From: Aptenodytes patagonicus
Lineage: Eukaryota; Chordata; Aves; Sphenisciformes; Spheniscidae
Direction: 5' to 3'
NCBI RefSeq assembly: GCF_965638725.1
Contig: NC_134960.1
Span: 2,296,501-2,360,500 of the forward strand
DNA: 64,000 bases
The translations under genes and the position numbers were made by a program. The notes beneath the pieces are model-generated. The model was not told the origin of the DNA. It saw nothing but the letters and a program-made list of their open reading frames with translations, and did no database searches. Within the stretch, counting starts at the first letter, position 1; the number at the start of each line of letters is the position of its first letter. Shown here in pieces: positions 24,138 to 38,200 of this stretch.

Positions 24138-27100
24138 GTTGTTTTCATTAATAAAGCTAAAAGCCTGAAGTGTGCTTGAGCAGCGTCTTTGCACAGCAAG
24201 AGAGCGACGCTGTGCACATTAACTGCCCAAAGCAGCAGCGCTGGCCGCAGCCCAGGCCCTCCCCACCAGCTCTCCCTCCGCAAAGGAACTGCTTTAGGAC
24301 TACGTAAAAATTCAAAATATTTAAATGTCCCAGCGAGAGAAGCTGCTCCTGCGCTGGGGGAGCTCTGCGGGTGTCTCCTGGCAGCCTGCGCTTTCCTGGG
24401 GAGAAACAGAGAGGCAAAATAACTTGCAGATAAGTGCCCCTACAGTCAGGAGCAGTTTTGCCTCTCTTATTATACACATGGGGAAGATTTTTTCCCCTAA
24501 AGTAATTAAAATAGCTTCTTTCACACATGAGAAAGGGAGGAGAGAGAACTTTTCCAATGAGACTCTCTTCCTCTACCTCCCCTCCTATGGCACAAGGACT
24601 TTTATCCTAATACAAATGGACCAGCTGAGACTCTTTTAAGGTCCCTGCGGCAGCCGTCCAATAACAAAAACAATGTTAAACAACTCCAACAAAGCAGCAG
24701 AAGAAAGGGGGTGTGGTGGTGGAAATAATGCCCGGCTAAGTAGGAAACTTTAATGATGATACATGGAAGAAGTTAAACAATTAGAACTTAAATCAGTTTG
24801 GCCCCGGTCCCATCTCATTTAGTAAATAAGTGGTGCCCTTCATCATGTTTGATCTTACGTGTCATTTTTTCCAGAGCAGCGAGGAGCCCGGAGGAGGCTC
24901 CCGGGGCCGGGCAAGTCAGACGGCGGCTGCTGCATGGGCCAAGGCTGCCACAGGGACAGCAGGGGGGTCTCAGAGGGGCCCCAGCACCACCCGGGCACCC
25001 TGCGTCCCCCTCTTCAGTCTCACACCTGGGGATCGCCCCGCAGAGCTCAGCCGTGAGACTGAAGCCTCGCAGCAGCAGTGCCCAGGGCAGAGGGGCTGGG
25101 GGTCTTGGTGACTACAACATATAACCACATCTGACATACACATCCATTCAAGGGTGAACGAAAAATCACTAACTGGGGAGAGAGTCATAAGCATGTTAAT
25201 TATTTGAGTATGTGCACTAATTAGACATGGAGTTACACAGACCCAAACTATATGAAAATCTTCCATACCACATGCGGATCCTGAGAGGCTTTGGCTTTTT
25301 AAATATTTTTAGGCACATACAAGCAACAATTTCCATATATGAACGCTTTCCAAATAAAACCTTTTAGATTAAGTATCTGTTGGAGGCACTTAACTCGCGT
25401 TACTTCTGACCTTCCCACATACCAGTGAATCGAATATCAATCAACTGTTAAAACCAGACCTATCGAGGTTTAGCTACATAAGCAAACATCCCTCTATCAC
25501 ACAGCTGCTAAACCCCAGCGAGCCCGCCCTCGCCCTCCTGATCCCCCGTGCTCCTACCACCCGGCGGGTTGCTGTGCTTTGAGGGTCAGCAATGACGGGG
25601 TGGGGCAGGGCTTTGGGGACCGGCTTTGCCCCCGCCGTGCCGGTGTCGCAGCTCCGGGCTCCCTGTGCTGGCTTATGGGGAACAAGCCTGAGCAGTCCTG
25701 CAGCCGATGCCATGCAAGGGGATTTTCAGGAGCGCTGTTTGCTTACAGCTGTACCGCGGTTTATATCATCCTTGGGAAAAAGGGTGTTTTCCAGCCTAGG
25801 TGCTGCCCAGATCCCTCCCACGGTGACACGGCAGGTGACATCCCCAGCCCCACAGAGCTGGGGCTCCTGGTCCAGCGAGCGCCTGGGCCATCAGGTGGGA
25901 GAGGGTACCCTTGGAGCAGCACCGTGGCTGGTTAAACACTGCTAATAAACCTAATTCATTGGCCTTATGCAGGGGCAGACGCAATAAAGCTCTGGACCAT
26001 CGCAGGATGAGCTGGGTCACACTGGGAGAGGAGCTGGGCACCCGCGGGCGTTCACGTAATGGGCAGAGACACGATGGCCCTTCCCATCTCCGCGCCCGAT
26101 GGACGCAGGGTCCCAGGAAGGTCTCAGGAGTTAAAAAAAACCCACAACCCCAAAACAACCACCCAACACCTCCCCCAAAACAGAGACCAAACCTCAAACA
26201 AGGCTCCCAATGCACAATGCCGTGAGAAGTGCGGCTCTCCGTCTCCGAGACGCTTTTTAAAGTTTATCCAGTGTCCTCCTTATCTGGATGCCGAGGGACC
26301 CCCGCACGTAGGGGTACTGCCACGGGAGACCCAGTCAGGGACCAGGCAAAGGCCAAGCCAAGTAACGCGAGACGTAAAACCGACAATACAATTTTATTTT
26401 GTATTTCACACAAACAGCACCCTCCCCACGTTTTACAGAGTTAAATAGCGTTACCTGGTGACATGGGAGGCTCGCTCGGCTTTAGGCAGCTCCTACAAAC
26501 CCGATAACGTGAGCGATGTGGCCTGAAGCCAGCAATCAACGTGCCCTGGGATGGGGTTGTGTGAGGCGGCTCCAGCTTTAGGCTCCTCGGGGGGGATCAA
26601 ATGAGTCGATTACTCCTAAGAAAGGGTATCATGAGACAACCGCGTGGAAAAATTGATTTGTGGGAACTTGGTTGCAAATTAAAAGAAAAGCCCCCTGCCC
26701 AGTGCTCCCAGTGCTGTACTGGTGCAGCAGCCGGGCGAGACCACTAAGGATGCCCCGCCAGCAGCCCGCTCAGGTGTTCAGAATGATGGCAATGAAACAA
26801 TATATGAATTTCTAAGGTGTTCCCTGTGCCAGAACTGCAAGACACCTGGAATCCCCGCAGGACACAACCGCCGTGCAGATGGAGCCAAACAGGGGACAAG
26901 AGCTGCAGAGAGTGACATACAGCCCCCGCCGGCAGCTGTGACCGTCTGCCATGGAAAATGGGAAAAGCCCCCGGGCGCCATTCGTGTCGTGAGTTTTCCG
27001 TCGCTCAGCCGAGCTGGATTCAGTCCTGGGTTTGGGTGAAGCCTGAACTTTCAAGCTATGGGCACTGGAGCTCGGCCCAGCAACGCGTGAGGTTAATGGG

Positions 27101-29022
27101 GGAATTCAGAACAAGTGTCTCTGATAATAGCAAACTAACGAGCTCCAAGCAGAGGCCTGCAGACAAGGGGCAGTTACACTTCCCACCTGATTATTGTTAG
27201 TCTCCTCATCATTTACAGTCATCCCAAGTATTTCCCTTCAGATGGTCCAACCTACTGAGCAAGGCTATGCAAATACAAGAAAAACAAGGCTCAGCGCTGT
27301 GATAAGATTTTCCACGTGTTTCTTGTACTTTAATAATTAAAAATCCTGATGGCAGAAGGAGGGGGAGGTGCTAGCAGGAATGCGCAGGGCCAGCATCCCT
27401 CCGGCTGAGAGGTGGTACCCAGCCGGGATGCACGCTTGGGCAGCCCAGCCTGCTGGGAGGCTGCCAGGCACAGGGCAGGAGCTGCTTAAATCCCTACAAG
27501 GCACCACACAAAAAGGTCTAAATGCGGCCCTGTGACACCCCAAAATCCTTACTCCCTCTGGGGTGCAGAACCTGTAAGGAAGAAATTGTGTGTCCATCCC
27601 CAGCTGGATAATGCTCCTGACCCTCCTCCAGTCCCAGATTTCTCAGAGCCCCGTTATGGAGAGCCAGAAGGGGAAGGAGCGCTTTGGCCATCGCCCCATC
27701 TCTTATTTTCCTTTTCCACAGAAGAGAAGCGAGCACAGACATTTCTTTTTCTCCCCCCCATCCTCCCTCTCTCAAGTGAGGGGGACAAGGGAGGCCGTCG
27801 CAAAGCAGAAGTAACCTCGTGGTACCAAACACACGGCTCCTACCACCACGTGCGGTGGCATCCAGCAGCTGGGTGACTAAACTCTCTCTCCTCCAAACAC
27901 CAACGTGAAAAAAAAAAAAACATTTCTCCAACGAAGCAACATCCCAAGATCCTCAAAAACTTTTCCCCAATCAAATAAAGTGGGCAACGGACCTGGCTAA
28001 AGGCGCAGCCTTGGGATACGGGTATAAATCCGAACCCATCGCCTCTGGACTCGGGGCTCACAGCTGGGCTCACTGCCGCTCCAGTTACCTCCCTAAGCGC
28101 CTGGAGGGATTTTGTCACCACCTCCCCACTGCGAGGCAGACCCAGATGGCAGCAGTCTGGGGATCTAGAAATAAAGGACTACAAAAATATAGCAAAAGCT
28201 GGGGAAGAGTCAGAACGGCCAAAGCACGGACAGCCGTGGGGCAGGAGCATGGGAGGTGGGAATAGCTGAGGTGGGCTCCGTGCCATTTCAGTGTCCTGTA
28301 AAGGTGTGCTCGGGTGATTAGATGACAGAGAACAACTGAATTAGGAGTGAAAGAAGGAAGAAAAAAAGCCTCGTCGCACACTCAATGTGGAGATCTCTTG
28401 GGGAACTCGCATCGGTCTGTGCCAGCCTCAAACTGCACTGCCCTGATCCGGGGAATTTCACAGCAATTACTGTTTTAAGAGACTGCCCTTCCTTGGCACA
28501 TCTGCTGAGATGGGACTGAGCTGGGGACCCCAACCCACCGGAACCGCGTCCCAGACTCCTCAGGGGGTCGGTTTTTAACCACCGGGGCAGCCGGAGGGCA
28601 GGAGATTAAGGTCAGGATACAGGAGCCAGCTTCTTTTGTTAAAGTGCCTTATTTTCTTTGAGCTTTTAAAACATCTTCCTTGCTTTTTCAGAAGAGGGAG
28701 GCAAAAAAAGGAATACTGGTTTTATATGAAACAGAGTATAGAATTAATCGATATTTACACAGATCTTGGATAAGGTTATGGCACAGACTAATAACCCAAC
28801 ACAGCAACCCAAAAAGCAGAGTGTCAAAAAGAAGGGAAAAACCTGTTCGTATGCTTTCAACACCATCCCCTGGAGATCCCAAGTGTAAACGGTTTTATCT
28901 AGGAAAAGGCATTTTAACTTGGGCTTTGGTAATCGGGGTTGATTACAGCCACATTGCGCAGCCGGCGGGGAGGACGTGGGTGGGCGCGCGGCCGCCCGAC
29001 CTCTCCGGAGCACAGCCTGGGT

Positions 29023-29227
29023 TTAGACAAGTTCAACTTTAGCGTTTGGATAAACAGCCACTACGTCATATCCCTCGGGGGGCTTAACCCTCTCCTTCGC
29101 GTGCGTCTCGCAGTACAGCTGCTCTTCGATGAAGAAATACCCTCTCTGCTTCAGGTTGAGGCCACAGTCGTCGCACATGAAGCACTCGGGGTGGTAGAGC
29201 TTGTCTCGAGCTTTGACGATCGTGCCC
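29023..29227 (-). CDS. PDLIM4: PDLIM4 terminal coding exon 7
   Basis: 205 nt with the stop TAA at 29023-29025. It encodes the remaining LIM zinc ligands (H275, C278, C281, C284, C302, H305; spacing H-x2-C-x2-C-x2-C-x17-C-x2-H) and the conserved tail ending [11 protein letters not shown]. The acceptor is CATCTCTCACCAG. The open frame continues to the right of the acceptor, but that part is intron. Confidence 0.97.
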
Positions 29228-32200
29228 CTGGTGAGAGATGGGGAAAGCTCGGGTGAGACGGAGAAACCGTGAGCATAAACAGCTCTTCCTGCTGCCTCGA
29301 GTAAAATGGAGTAAGTGAAGGAAAGCGGCATGTAGGGGCACGTAAGGGTGTTATTGTGGGTTCCCACTGCAACATCTCAGCCCACCCAAAGCTGCCACCC
29401 CGCTCCAGGCGTGGCTCCGCCATATTTCTGTGGGAAGGGATGCTCCATTCCCATTTGCCCGCACCCCTCTGCGGCACCACGGCTCGATGCAAAGCAGACT
29501 CTCAAGCCCAGCCCAGATCTGAGTATCGGGAGCCAGCATCCTCCAAGCGCCGCTGGCAGGTCTGGGGCTGTGCACACGCGCAGGCACCGTGGCTTTTGGA
29601 GCAGAGACCCTCAGCTCACAGCACCAGCAAGAAGGTGGTTATAGGCATTTGCAGAGCAGAGGACTCTCGGCCAGCAGATCTGTCTTGAGCAGAACGTAAA
29701 TTACAACGGAACAAATTACAACACGATGAAGCAGAAAAAACACCTATATTCTCTGAAATCAGACCCAACATCCATCTGTCAGAGAGTAACTTCAAACAAA
29801 CAAACAAAAATAATCCGCAGACCTCTTCTACTTGACCCTTGAAGCGTTTCTCCCTCCGTAAGGCAGCGAAAGAGTGCCAGCGCCGCCGGTGCTATTCATA
29901 GTCCCCGGGCAGTTACTATGATAAGCAGGGCAGAAACCATCCCATGAATCATCCCTGTTTTGCTGCAAGATTCCCTTAAAAGGGGCAATGCAAACCATAT
30001 TCCTCAATTCCAGGTTTACGTACGGTTAGCAAAAACCAGAAAGGGATTCAAGGTGTTCTGCTACAAATTCTAACCTGCATGTCTGGTAGGGCCCGACCCA
30101 GCCAGTCCCTGCATTACTGTCCCCACCGAACTGGGGGCTCCAGCGAGACGCGACACTTACACGATCCCGTTCCCGCAGCGGGTGCACTCGGGGAGCATCT
30201 GCAGCCCAGACATGGCACCGCCAAGCTTTGACACTGGGGACTTGATGTTTCGGGGGTTGCTCAGTTTGTCGAGTTTTTCACCTGCCAAGAATTTTAAACA
30301 GACACAGATTGAAAACTTGTCCTCTTGGGGCTGCTTCCCCCCACCCCCTCTTTTTTTTCCTTTCCTTTTTTTTTTCCTGAAGCAGTCAGATGAGTCTCTG
30401 CCTGTCACAACAGAACTTGCAACTGCTCATCCTAACGAAGCACGGATGGTGGCAGAAGCCCTTGGCTGCATCAGCAGATGATCTATCCGCACACTGTGAT
30501 AGCGCCAGCTCAGTATATACACCTTGTCAAAAGGCAAAGCAGCCTCATCCTAGAAATGAGAGATGAATTTGGCTGCAATACTATTTACTAAGTTAAGAAA
30601 TATAAATAGCAAAAATCTCAGAAAAGCTCCAGAAAGAAGAGGTTCTATCACACCAACATTTCAGGCACACTCGGTAGATCCACCATCAGTCAAGGAGACA
30701 AAAACGAAAGCCTTTTGGAGAATTCGGCAAATGAAAACAAACAATAATAGAATGACATGCATTTTTCTTCCTACAACACTCATTTAATCTCAATCTAAAA
30801 TAAAACATTGTGACAGAAGATAAGGTCTTCTGGGGCACCAAGCCTCCCTTCATAAAGATCCAACGACGGGGAAGGAAGCAATGAAAATTTTGTGCATACG
30901 AACAATATCATGGCAAAGTTTTCAGCGTTGCAGCCCCCCTCCCTACAGATCTATCATCTGCCCTCGCACTTCGGACAATACAAACACGCTTGTTGCCAAC
31001 CACTGGGACACTTAAAAGCCTCCAGTGTTCACCGCACGGTTTTCATGGCTCACGGCTCACTGGTCTTTTGGGTACACACTGATCTGTGGTTCCTCTGTGA
31101 TGGCCTAAGGTTATAGAAAGGAAAAGCTCATGAAAAAGGACAATATATTTTACTCCATCAGCTGACAGAGTTTGGAAAAGCAGCAGAGGAGCTCTTGGAC
31201 GAACAAGCCATTCTTCAGCGTCTGGGCTTCCTACGCTCCCCCTGAGCTTCCAGGGTATTTCAGCCCACGGTCAATCTTAAATGTGTGCTTAAAGCCCACG
31301 ATGCCCAGGAGGTCTCAGCAGGGCCCCAGGCACTTTCTGACTCAGGTGTCCATACACACTGCACCAGTTTTGGAAACTTCCACTTGGATCTTGCTCTGAA
31401 GTGCCCACCGCGGCTCCAGGAACGTCTCTGCGTTTCCTAAAGTGAGTCGTTAGTACCTGGAAGCGGTGCATCATCACCGGTGGTCGCTCACTGATCCCGT
31501 ACAGGTTCACGCGGTAGGTTTTGAAGGGCATTGCTCGGCAGAGCTTCCTTCCACGGAGAGACCCCCCGCTCCCCCGTCCGGTGTGTCTCTAGAACGCCCG
31601 CTGTCCTGGGCTCGGCTGGGGAGGAGGGAGCATGCCCGACCCTTCCCCCCCCGGGGTTACTCTGGGGATGCGCAGGCATCCTCGCACAGCAGATCCCATC
31701 TCCAGACACGGCTCTGATTCAGAGTCCAACGCTGCCAACGGTCCCAGCCAAGCGAGTAAAACCTAAAGAAATAATTTCCCACCACGCCCCACTTTCCCAA
31801 GATAGACTGTAATATTCAGAGACGCTGAGAGCCTTGGTACATGCGAGACTGTCTCCGAGGAGAGGACCGGCGCTGCTCTACCCCGGGGGTCCTCCGAGCG
31901 CTCGGCTGGCTCCAGCCAAGCTCGCCTGTCGAGTCCTTCCGCTGCCTTGCTGGGAATTAACCGAAACAACTGCTCAAGCTGTTGGCTTCCCCCAGCATGA
32001 GCGTGCTTGGACTAGACACACTCATCTGCCAACATTTAACAGTTAAGCTGTCACTGTCTCTCAGACAGAGTGCTTGGATAAACTGCTTAAAAAGGGGGGG
32101 GGAAGAGATCTCACAGCAAAACGAGCCCTGCAGAGAAGGCTGCTTCCCATCTTCCCGAACGATGGATCATTTCCTTCTACGTACCAGCCCACAGACTCAT

Positions 32201-35200
32201 CGTAATTTAGGGTCCTCAGCAGGGCAGTGAGATGCTTTAACTCCACAATCTTAACCATCACTGTCCCCGTTTGTGGCTGCAGTGCTCATCCTTCCCGCTC
32301 CAAGGGCACCTACAGAGACGACTGCTGCGATTCCTCCAGCCTCCACCAGATCCTCAGTACGAAGCATTGCTCCTTACAGGCGCGGGATGGAGCTGGCGAT
32401 GCTGAAGAAAATACGGCTTCCAGTAGAAACACCTTCCATATAAAACAGGTCGTTGCCTGAGACACCCAGCTCCTCAGGAGAGGAGATCTTGACTTTAAAA
32501 GGACAACGCACAGCAGGCTCGGGCAAAAATGTGTAATTTTAGGCTTAAGGAAAAAGGAGCGGGGTGGAAGCTGTAAAACAACCTAGCAGGAACACTCACG
32601 TGGATTTCAACCGTGATGAAACATCACAGAGCTTTATGCCAGGAGAGATGCTTTTCACTTAATTTCTCATCCCTTATGAAATAAACACTGATAGCATCGT
32701 AACGACCGAGGCATGAGCAAGACCGTGCCTGCAGCCAGGCGCACATCCCCTCTGCCTGCTGCGCAGCACAGCCGAGAGGGAAAGGGTCGGTGGCAGAGCC
32801 CCCCGAGGTGACCTCTCCAGCCTGCCGCCACGCTGGCTGGTACCCATCAGCAGCGTCTCAGCCCCAGGCTCCGAACACGCGGCGCTGCATCAGCGATGGG
32901 CTAGCGCCAAGACACTGCCAGGGTCCAGGGGCTGTCCCGGCACCCCTTTGTCCTCCCCTTCCCCCAGCCCACACCCTTTTCTTTCTCCCTTCCTCCCGAA
33001 GGGCAGCGCTGGGTTTCTGCCACCCCAGGGCCGCAGGATGCGAGGGGAGGCAGGAGCAAACCAGCCAAGCTTCAGTTTTGTTCCCTTCTCCTGGCACAGA
33101 GAAGGGAGGAAGGTAGCAGCGTTATTAACCGGGATTAACGCAGGCGCTTCCTATTTGCTTCTTCCTAATGAGGAGACCTGGGGGTGCAGCAGACACCTCG
33201 CTGGGAAGCTGCTTGTGCTTGCTGTTGGTGAAGGAGATGAAGGTACATCTGGAACTTGTAATTAACATCAGTTTTCCTGCCAGCCTAGGAGGGGCTGTAA
33301 TATTTACACGCGGTACTTCCAAGGCTGATCCCATCTCAGGCTTTGTGGACATGCCTAAGTACTACTGAGGAAACTAAAATGGGCGGAAACTCTTGATGCT
33401 CAGAAGTTACCTGCGATCATGCTTCTTGTGAAGCAAGAAGCAATATCCTTCTAGTCAAAGAATATCGTTCTCCATTGTTTTATATACAGAGAAACTGAAG
33501 TGCAGCAGCCTGACTCGCTACCTCTCGCAGCTTCATAATGAGATTTGCACTAGTTGGTGTTTTCCCATAAAATCCAAGTTCCTGGATTCACATGATTGGA
33601 GTATGAGGCTCTTGGAAGGAAGCAGAAAGTCATCTTGCCCTAATGACTGTAAAGCGAAGCCTGAAAGTTTGAACATAAAAGCCCCAATGGACCTAAGGCT
33701 GAAAGGCAAATAAAAAGAAGCTGAAGTGTACAGTTTGGGGACCTTATTATTTAATGCTTGGATTTGGCTCCTGCCCGTGTTAACGACACAGGCAGGAAGC
33801 TGTGACAGACCTGAGAAGTGAGCCAAGAGCTCCTGATCTCTATCCCGGCGTTGCTGAGGACCATCCCACGTCCTTATGCAAATGTCATTTACTCAAACAG
33901 GCCCACGGTTCTCCACCGGTGATCTTACACAACCGCTTCAGGCCATTACGTTTCACAAGCCATCTCAGGAAAACAGCTGCTGCGCAGAAGCTGTTGGCAA
34001 ATCCAACTTTCACATGATGCTCAAGTCAGCCACAAAATTTGGTAAGCCCCCGGATGCTGGCCTGAGTATCTGAAACCCTGATTTGAAACCTGCCATCTGG
34101 GTGCTCCCCCCTCACAGGGTGCTTGGACCCCCCCGTGTTGGGCTGAGCTGCCTCAGCACCGAGGCGACGTGTGGTAAAATGACAGAGCAGGGGAGTTTGC
34201 AAACCCGCCCCCCATCAGCTCTCGCAGACGGGTCCTTTAGAGGCTTTTCAAGCTTCTGGACCTCAGCAAGAGAAGGAGAAGGAGGTTAAGCCTGCAACAG
34301 CAGCTTGGTGGGTGTGGGGCCATGGAACGCGGTGCAGAGGGACCAAATGATGGTTCAAGCCCCACAGCAGTGCAGTGCCACAGCCCCGGTCGTGGGGAGG
34401 TGTAGGGGACTCCTTGGGACACGCTCTGGGTGCCAACCTCCTTACCGTTCTCGCCAGCCTCCAACATGCCCTGCAAGTATCGGAAGGATCCCGACTGCTT
34501 AGGCTCCGAAATGGGCTTTTCATAATCCTGAAGCATCTTGTAGACATCTGACTCCACATCAATCCCATTTCTGTTCCGTGGGACAGACTTCAAGGGGTCA
34601 ATGCTGTTTTAAAGAAAAGAAAGGCTCAAGTCAAATATAAACAGCAATTGTCAGCTCATCAGGGAGGTACTGGAACCTCCACATTCCCACAGATTCAATT
34701 AAACACCTCTCTGTTCCCATGTGTTTCTCTGCCTGGAGGTACGCCTGTCCCAGGAACAGCCATTGGGCCAGGGAAGTTAAACTTATTCCCTGTTCGGCTC
34801 CCATTGAGCAACACAGCGAGGGCTGGCCCAGTTACCAGATGCCTTCAGGAAAGAGGGCAGCTGCTTACAAGCACTGTAAATTGCTCTGCCACACGTGGAA
34901 TTTATTGGAAAAAAAAAAAAAAAATGGGTAAAACAATGCATTCCATTAATTATGTAGGGCCAGGGGATCCACCCACCCCTTGTACCACCATTAGGGCACC
35001 CGGCACAGGGAGAGTGTGTGCTGCTGCCAGGCACAGGCACGACAGCAAATCCCCTCACCATCCACAAACGCCTCTCTTGAAGTTAGTGTTTCTGTAGGTG
35101 ACTGCATTAAAAGATCCATTTGCCAGACACAGCCCACAGCTTAAATGAGAAAACCACCCCACCGGGCTGCACAGCACCGAGGACGGGACACGAGAGCAGC

Positions 35201-38200
35201 CCCGTAACTCCACCACGCGCCGACCTTCAGCATCCAGACCTGAAGCTGCTCCTTGTCTGTATGCGGCATGATTGGGGTACAACAGGCCACAAACAGTAAT
35301 TTAAACCATTATTCCAGTTCATTCAATATATCAAAACATGAAAAGCAGAGTTTGGAATCAAAAATATTTCGGGTACGTGTTTAAGTGTCCCGCTGGGTAG
35401 AGACGAATTCAGGTGCTGTTTGTGCTTCGCTGAGGCCCCACAGCACAGCTTCGTGGGAAGGGGCTCCTTTTCCTTTTTAAGGAGAAGGTCATCAAGGTCA
35501 TTATAAAACCAATAAAAATAGCGAAAACCCTGAACCCCATTAGATAGTTTAACACACTTTACCCATCATCTGACTCATTTTCTCCACCAGCATTATATTC
35601 ATGCCCGCTTAAAAAAAAAAAAAGAAAGAAAATTCACTTTCAAACAAAGAAAAAAAAAACAACCCAAACAAAATTCACTTGCAAAGAAGAGCCAAAGCTG
35701 CATTTTCTGGGAGCGACCCACCAGCTTCTCCAAAGGCTCCGACGGCTGCGACCTCTCGAGACGAGGGGCAGAAGTGCCGCTGCTGGGGATCAGGGCTGCC
35801 GAGGCAGCTGAGGACCCATCCCCGCGACTCCCGGCTGGCCCAAACCCTCCACGTGTGCCCCGAGTGCCTATCTGCCCTGCTACAGCCCTCTCATACATCA
35901 ATTCACACGTTTTCAATGAAAAAGGGCAGGTTTTGACCAGTCCAGCCTGATCAAGCACAAATTCACAGAGAATGCACTTCTGACCCAATTCTACTCAAAC
36001 ACCCAAGCTGACCTCCTGGCTTTTTGGCTCACACGCAGATAACATCAGATTTTGGTCTCTGTATTTTCTGTGCGGTTCTCCTCTTTCCAACTTCATTAAC
36101 TTTCCTGGAGCAGCACAGGGAATAAGCTGGCTTGCAGCGTCACTGAAATATGAATGCATGCAGGCACAGAGTTCCCAAGCTGAAAAGAAACTCTCTTTGC
36201 TCTTTGTATTTGATACAGACATTAACCTTCTTGCAGAATATTTTGCCAGTCTGGAGGAACATAAATCAGCAGCAGCATAAGCCATGCGAAAGCATCGCAG
36301 TCCACAGCCTGGCCTGTCTCAAAGCCCGAGTTATCCACCCAAACTGTTCTTGGCTACACAAAAGCTTTTTCTTTCCTACAAGCATTATTTATTTCCCAGC
36401 CTCCCGGACAGCTGCATTGAGCAGATCTTATATTTATAAACATCCCAGGTTTACTGGGGTTAATTTTCTCTGCGGACACCTCCAGCTCCCAGGCCAAGCG
36501 TTAGCTCCAGGGCCTGTGGAAGTGTGATCCCCACTCCTAGGAGGGCAAAACCCTCCATCCTGCCTTGAATATATACACTTCGAAAAACCAGGATACTAAC
36601 GTCTGTGACACTTCCCTGGCATTAATCCCAGCCTGGAGACTGGATCTGATGCCGCTAATCTACCTCCTCCCATCGGCAATAGAAGGATCTTACGTGGATC
36701 TGGAAAACCAGCACCTTTACCCATCTCCGAGAGAAATGGTTGAACGTTGCTTCAGCATCACAAGCTTAAATTCAGCGTTGCAGTTGCTACATACATGTGG
36801 CCATTTTGTTCAGAGCTTAGCATCTCCAAAACCCCCCCTTTTTTTTTTTCCCCCCTCCCATCTACCCTCGACTAACGGAGCAGGAGCTGAACCTGGCATC
36901 TCTGGAGCTTCAGAAGCTCCGGGAGCATCACAGCCTCAACGCACACTCCTGAAACCAAGTTCACGTGAACAGCAGCGGGACCCAGAGCGTGAGCCATGCT
37001 CTCGTCCTACCTCTGGGCAGGAGCGATGTGGAGCCCGCTCAGCTGGCCCGGCAGAGCCGACTCGGAGCCGCTGTTAGCATAGAGCCGGGTCGGGTGGTGG
37101 TGCTGCACGTTCAGCATCTGCTTGTTGTCCATGGGGCTGCCACCAGCCCCGTGGGGCGTCAGCCTCCTGCCCTGGGCAGGCCCATTGTCCTGGAAGAGAA
37201 GAAAAAAGCAGAAAAAAAAAAAAAGAAAAAGAGATTTATAGTTCTTAGTACGATACAAATGGAGAGGCTGCGTTGGGACGTGCAGTTTGCAGTAATAATA
37301 TTTTATATGTACTATGGAAAACAGAGATATGCAGCAGGAAAAGGAAAACTCAGGCTTGACCTGCAGTTAAATCTTGCTGAATCTGTGCAGCTTTCCTTGG
37401 GCTCCGACCAAATGAACTTGCCTGTTTCTCCATGGTGAGCCACTGCCAAGTATTCTGCACTTATTCTCCTGTAAAAGTATATTTGTTATTTCCGCTAAAG
37501 AAAGGCTGCGAGTCTGTTTCTCATTTCACGTTACATCACTCCAAGAGCACTTATCGCTCTCCTGACTTCGGGGCAATCACTCCTGATTTACATTAGCAAA
37601 ACACGATAAAACCCAAGCTCTGCAGCTACACGTACAGGTTGGGCAAGACTTGAAGCCAAGGGGCCAGTCCTGGTATTTTCACTTACTTGCAACTACCCTC
37701 GTCCACAAAGATCCGTGTTCGTTTCGGGAGGTTTTCTCCCAAAATAAGATGATCAGTCATTAACAGTGCGAGAAACGCACTGGTCAAGGGTTTAGCTTGG
37801 TGTTCATATTTTCATCGGCTTTTTAATTCCCAAGGCAAACCACGGAAATCTTTTTGTTGTATGACCTCAAGTCAGGAACTCAGATGCCATCAAAACCCAA
37901 GTTTTCCATGTTATTTTACCTACATAAAACATTACCTATGTGTTCTTCCAAAGCTTTGTTAAGTCAGCCCCGTGCACACCCATAAATCCAACAGTACCTA
38001 CTGCTAATCTTGCCACAAGCCACCTGAGCCAGGCTTTAGCTGCTCAGTCTGGGAAGCAACCAGCAGCCCCTTCCCCAGCGAGGGTCTAATTCCAGCTATC
38101 AGGAAAAGCAGCAGAAAGACGGACATAGCCTAAGGACACACACCGGCTGCTACTATTTCCAGCCACGCGAGTCAGAAACATGCCCATGCCGGTGGAAGAA

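Larger units (their letters stand above)
19559..29022. other. Intergenic interval between SLC22A4 and PDLIM4
   Basis: 9.5 kb from the SLC22A4 start codon to the PDLIM4 stop codon; both genes point left. The left end is the SLC22A4 promoter and 5' UTR, and the right end must include the PDLIM4 3' UTR. On the minus strand I saw no canonical AATAAA in the first 1.7 kb after the PDLIM4 stop. A TATAAA variant lies near 28720 and an ATTAAA near 27330. Other contents are a CR1-like fragment, a 29-bp tandem duplication and an A32 run. No further gene was recognised. Confidence 0.75.
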
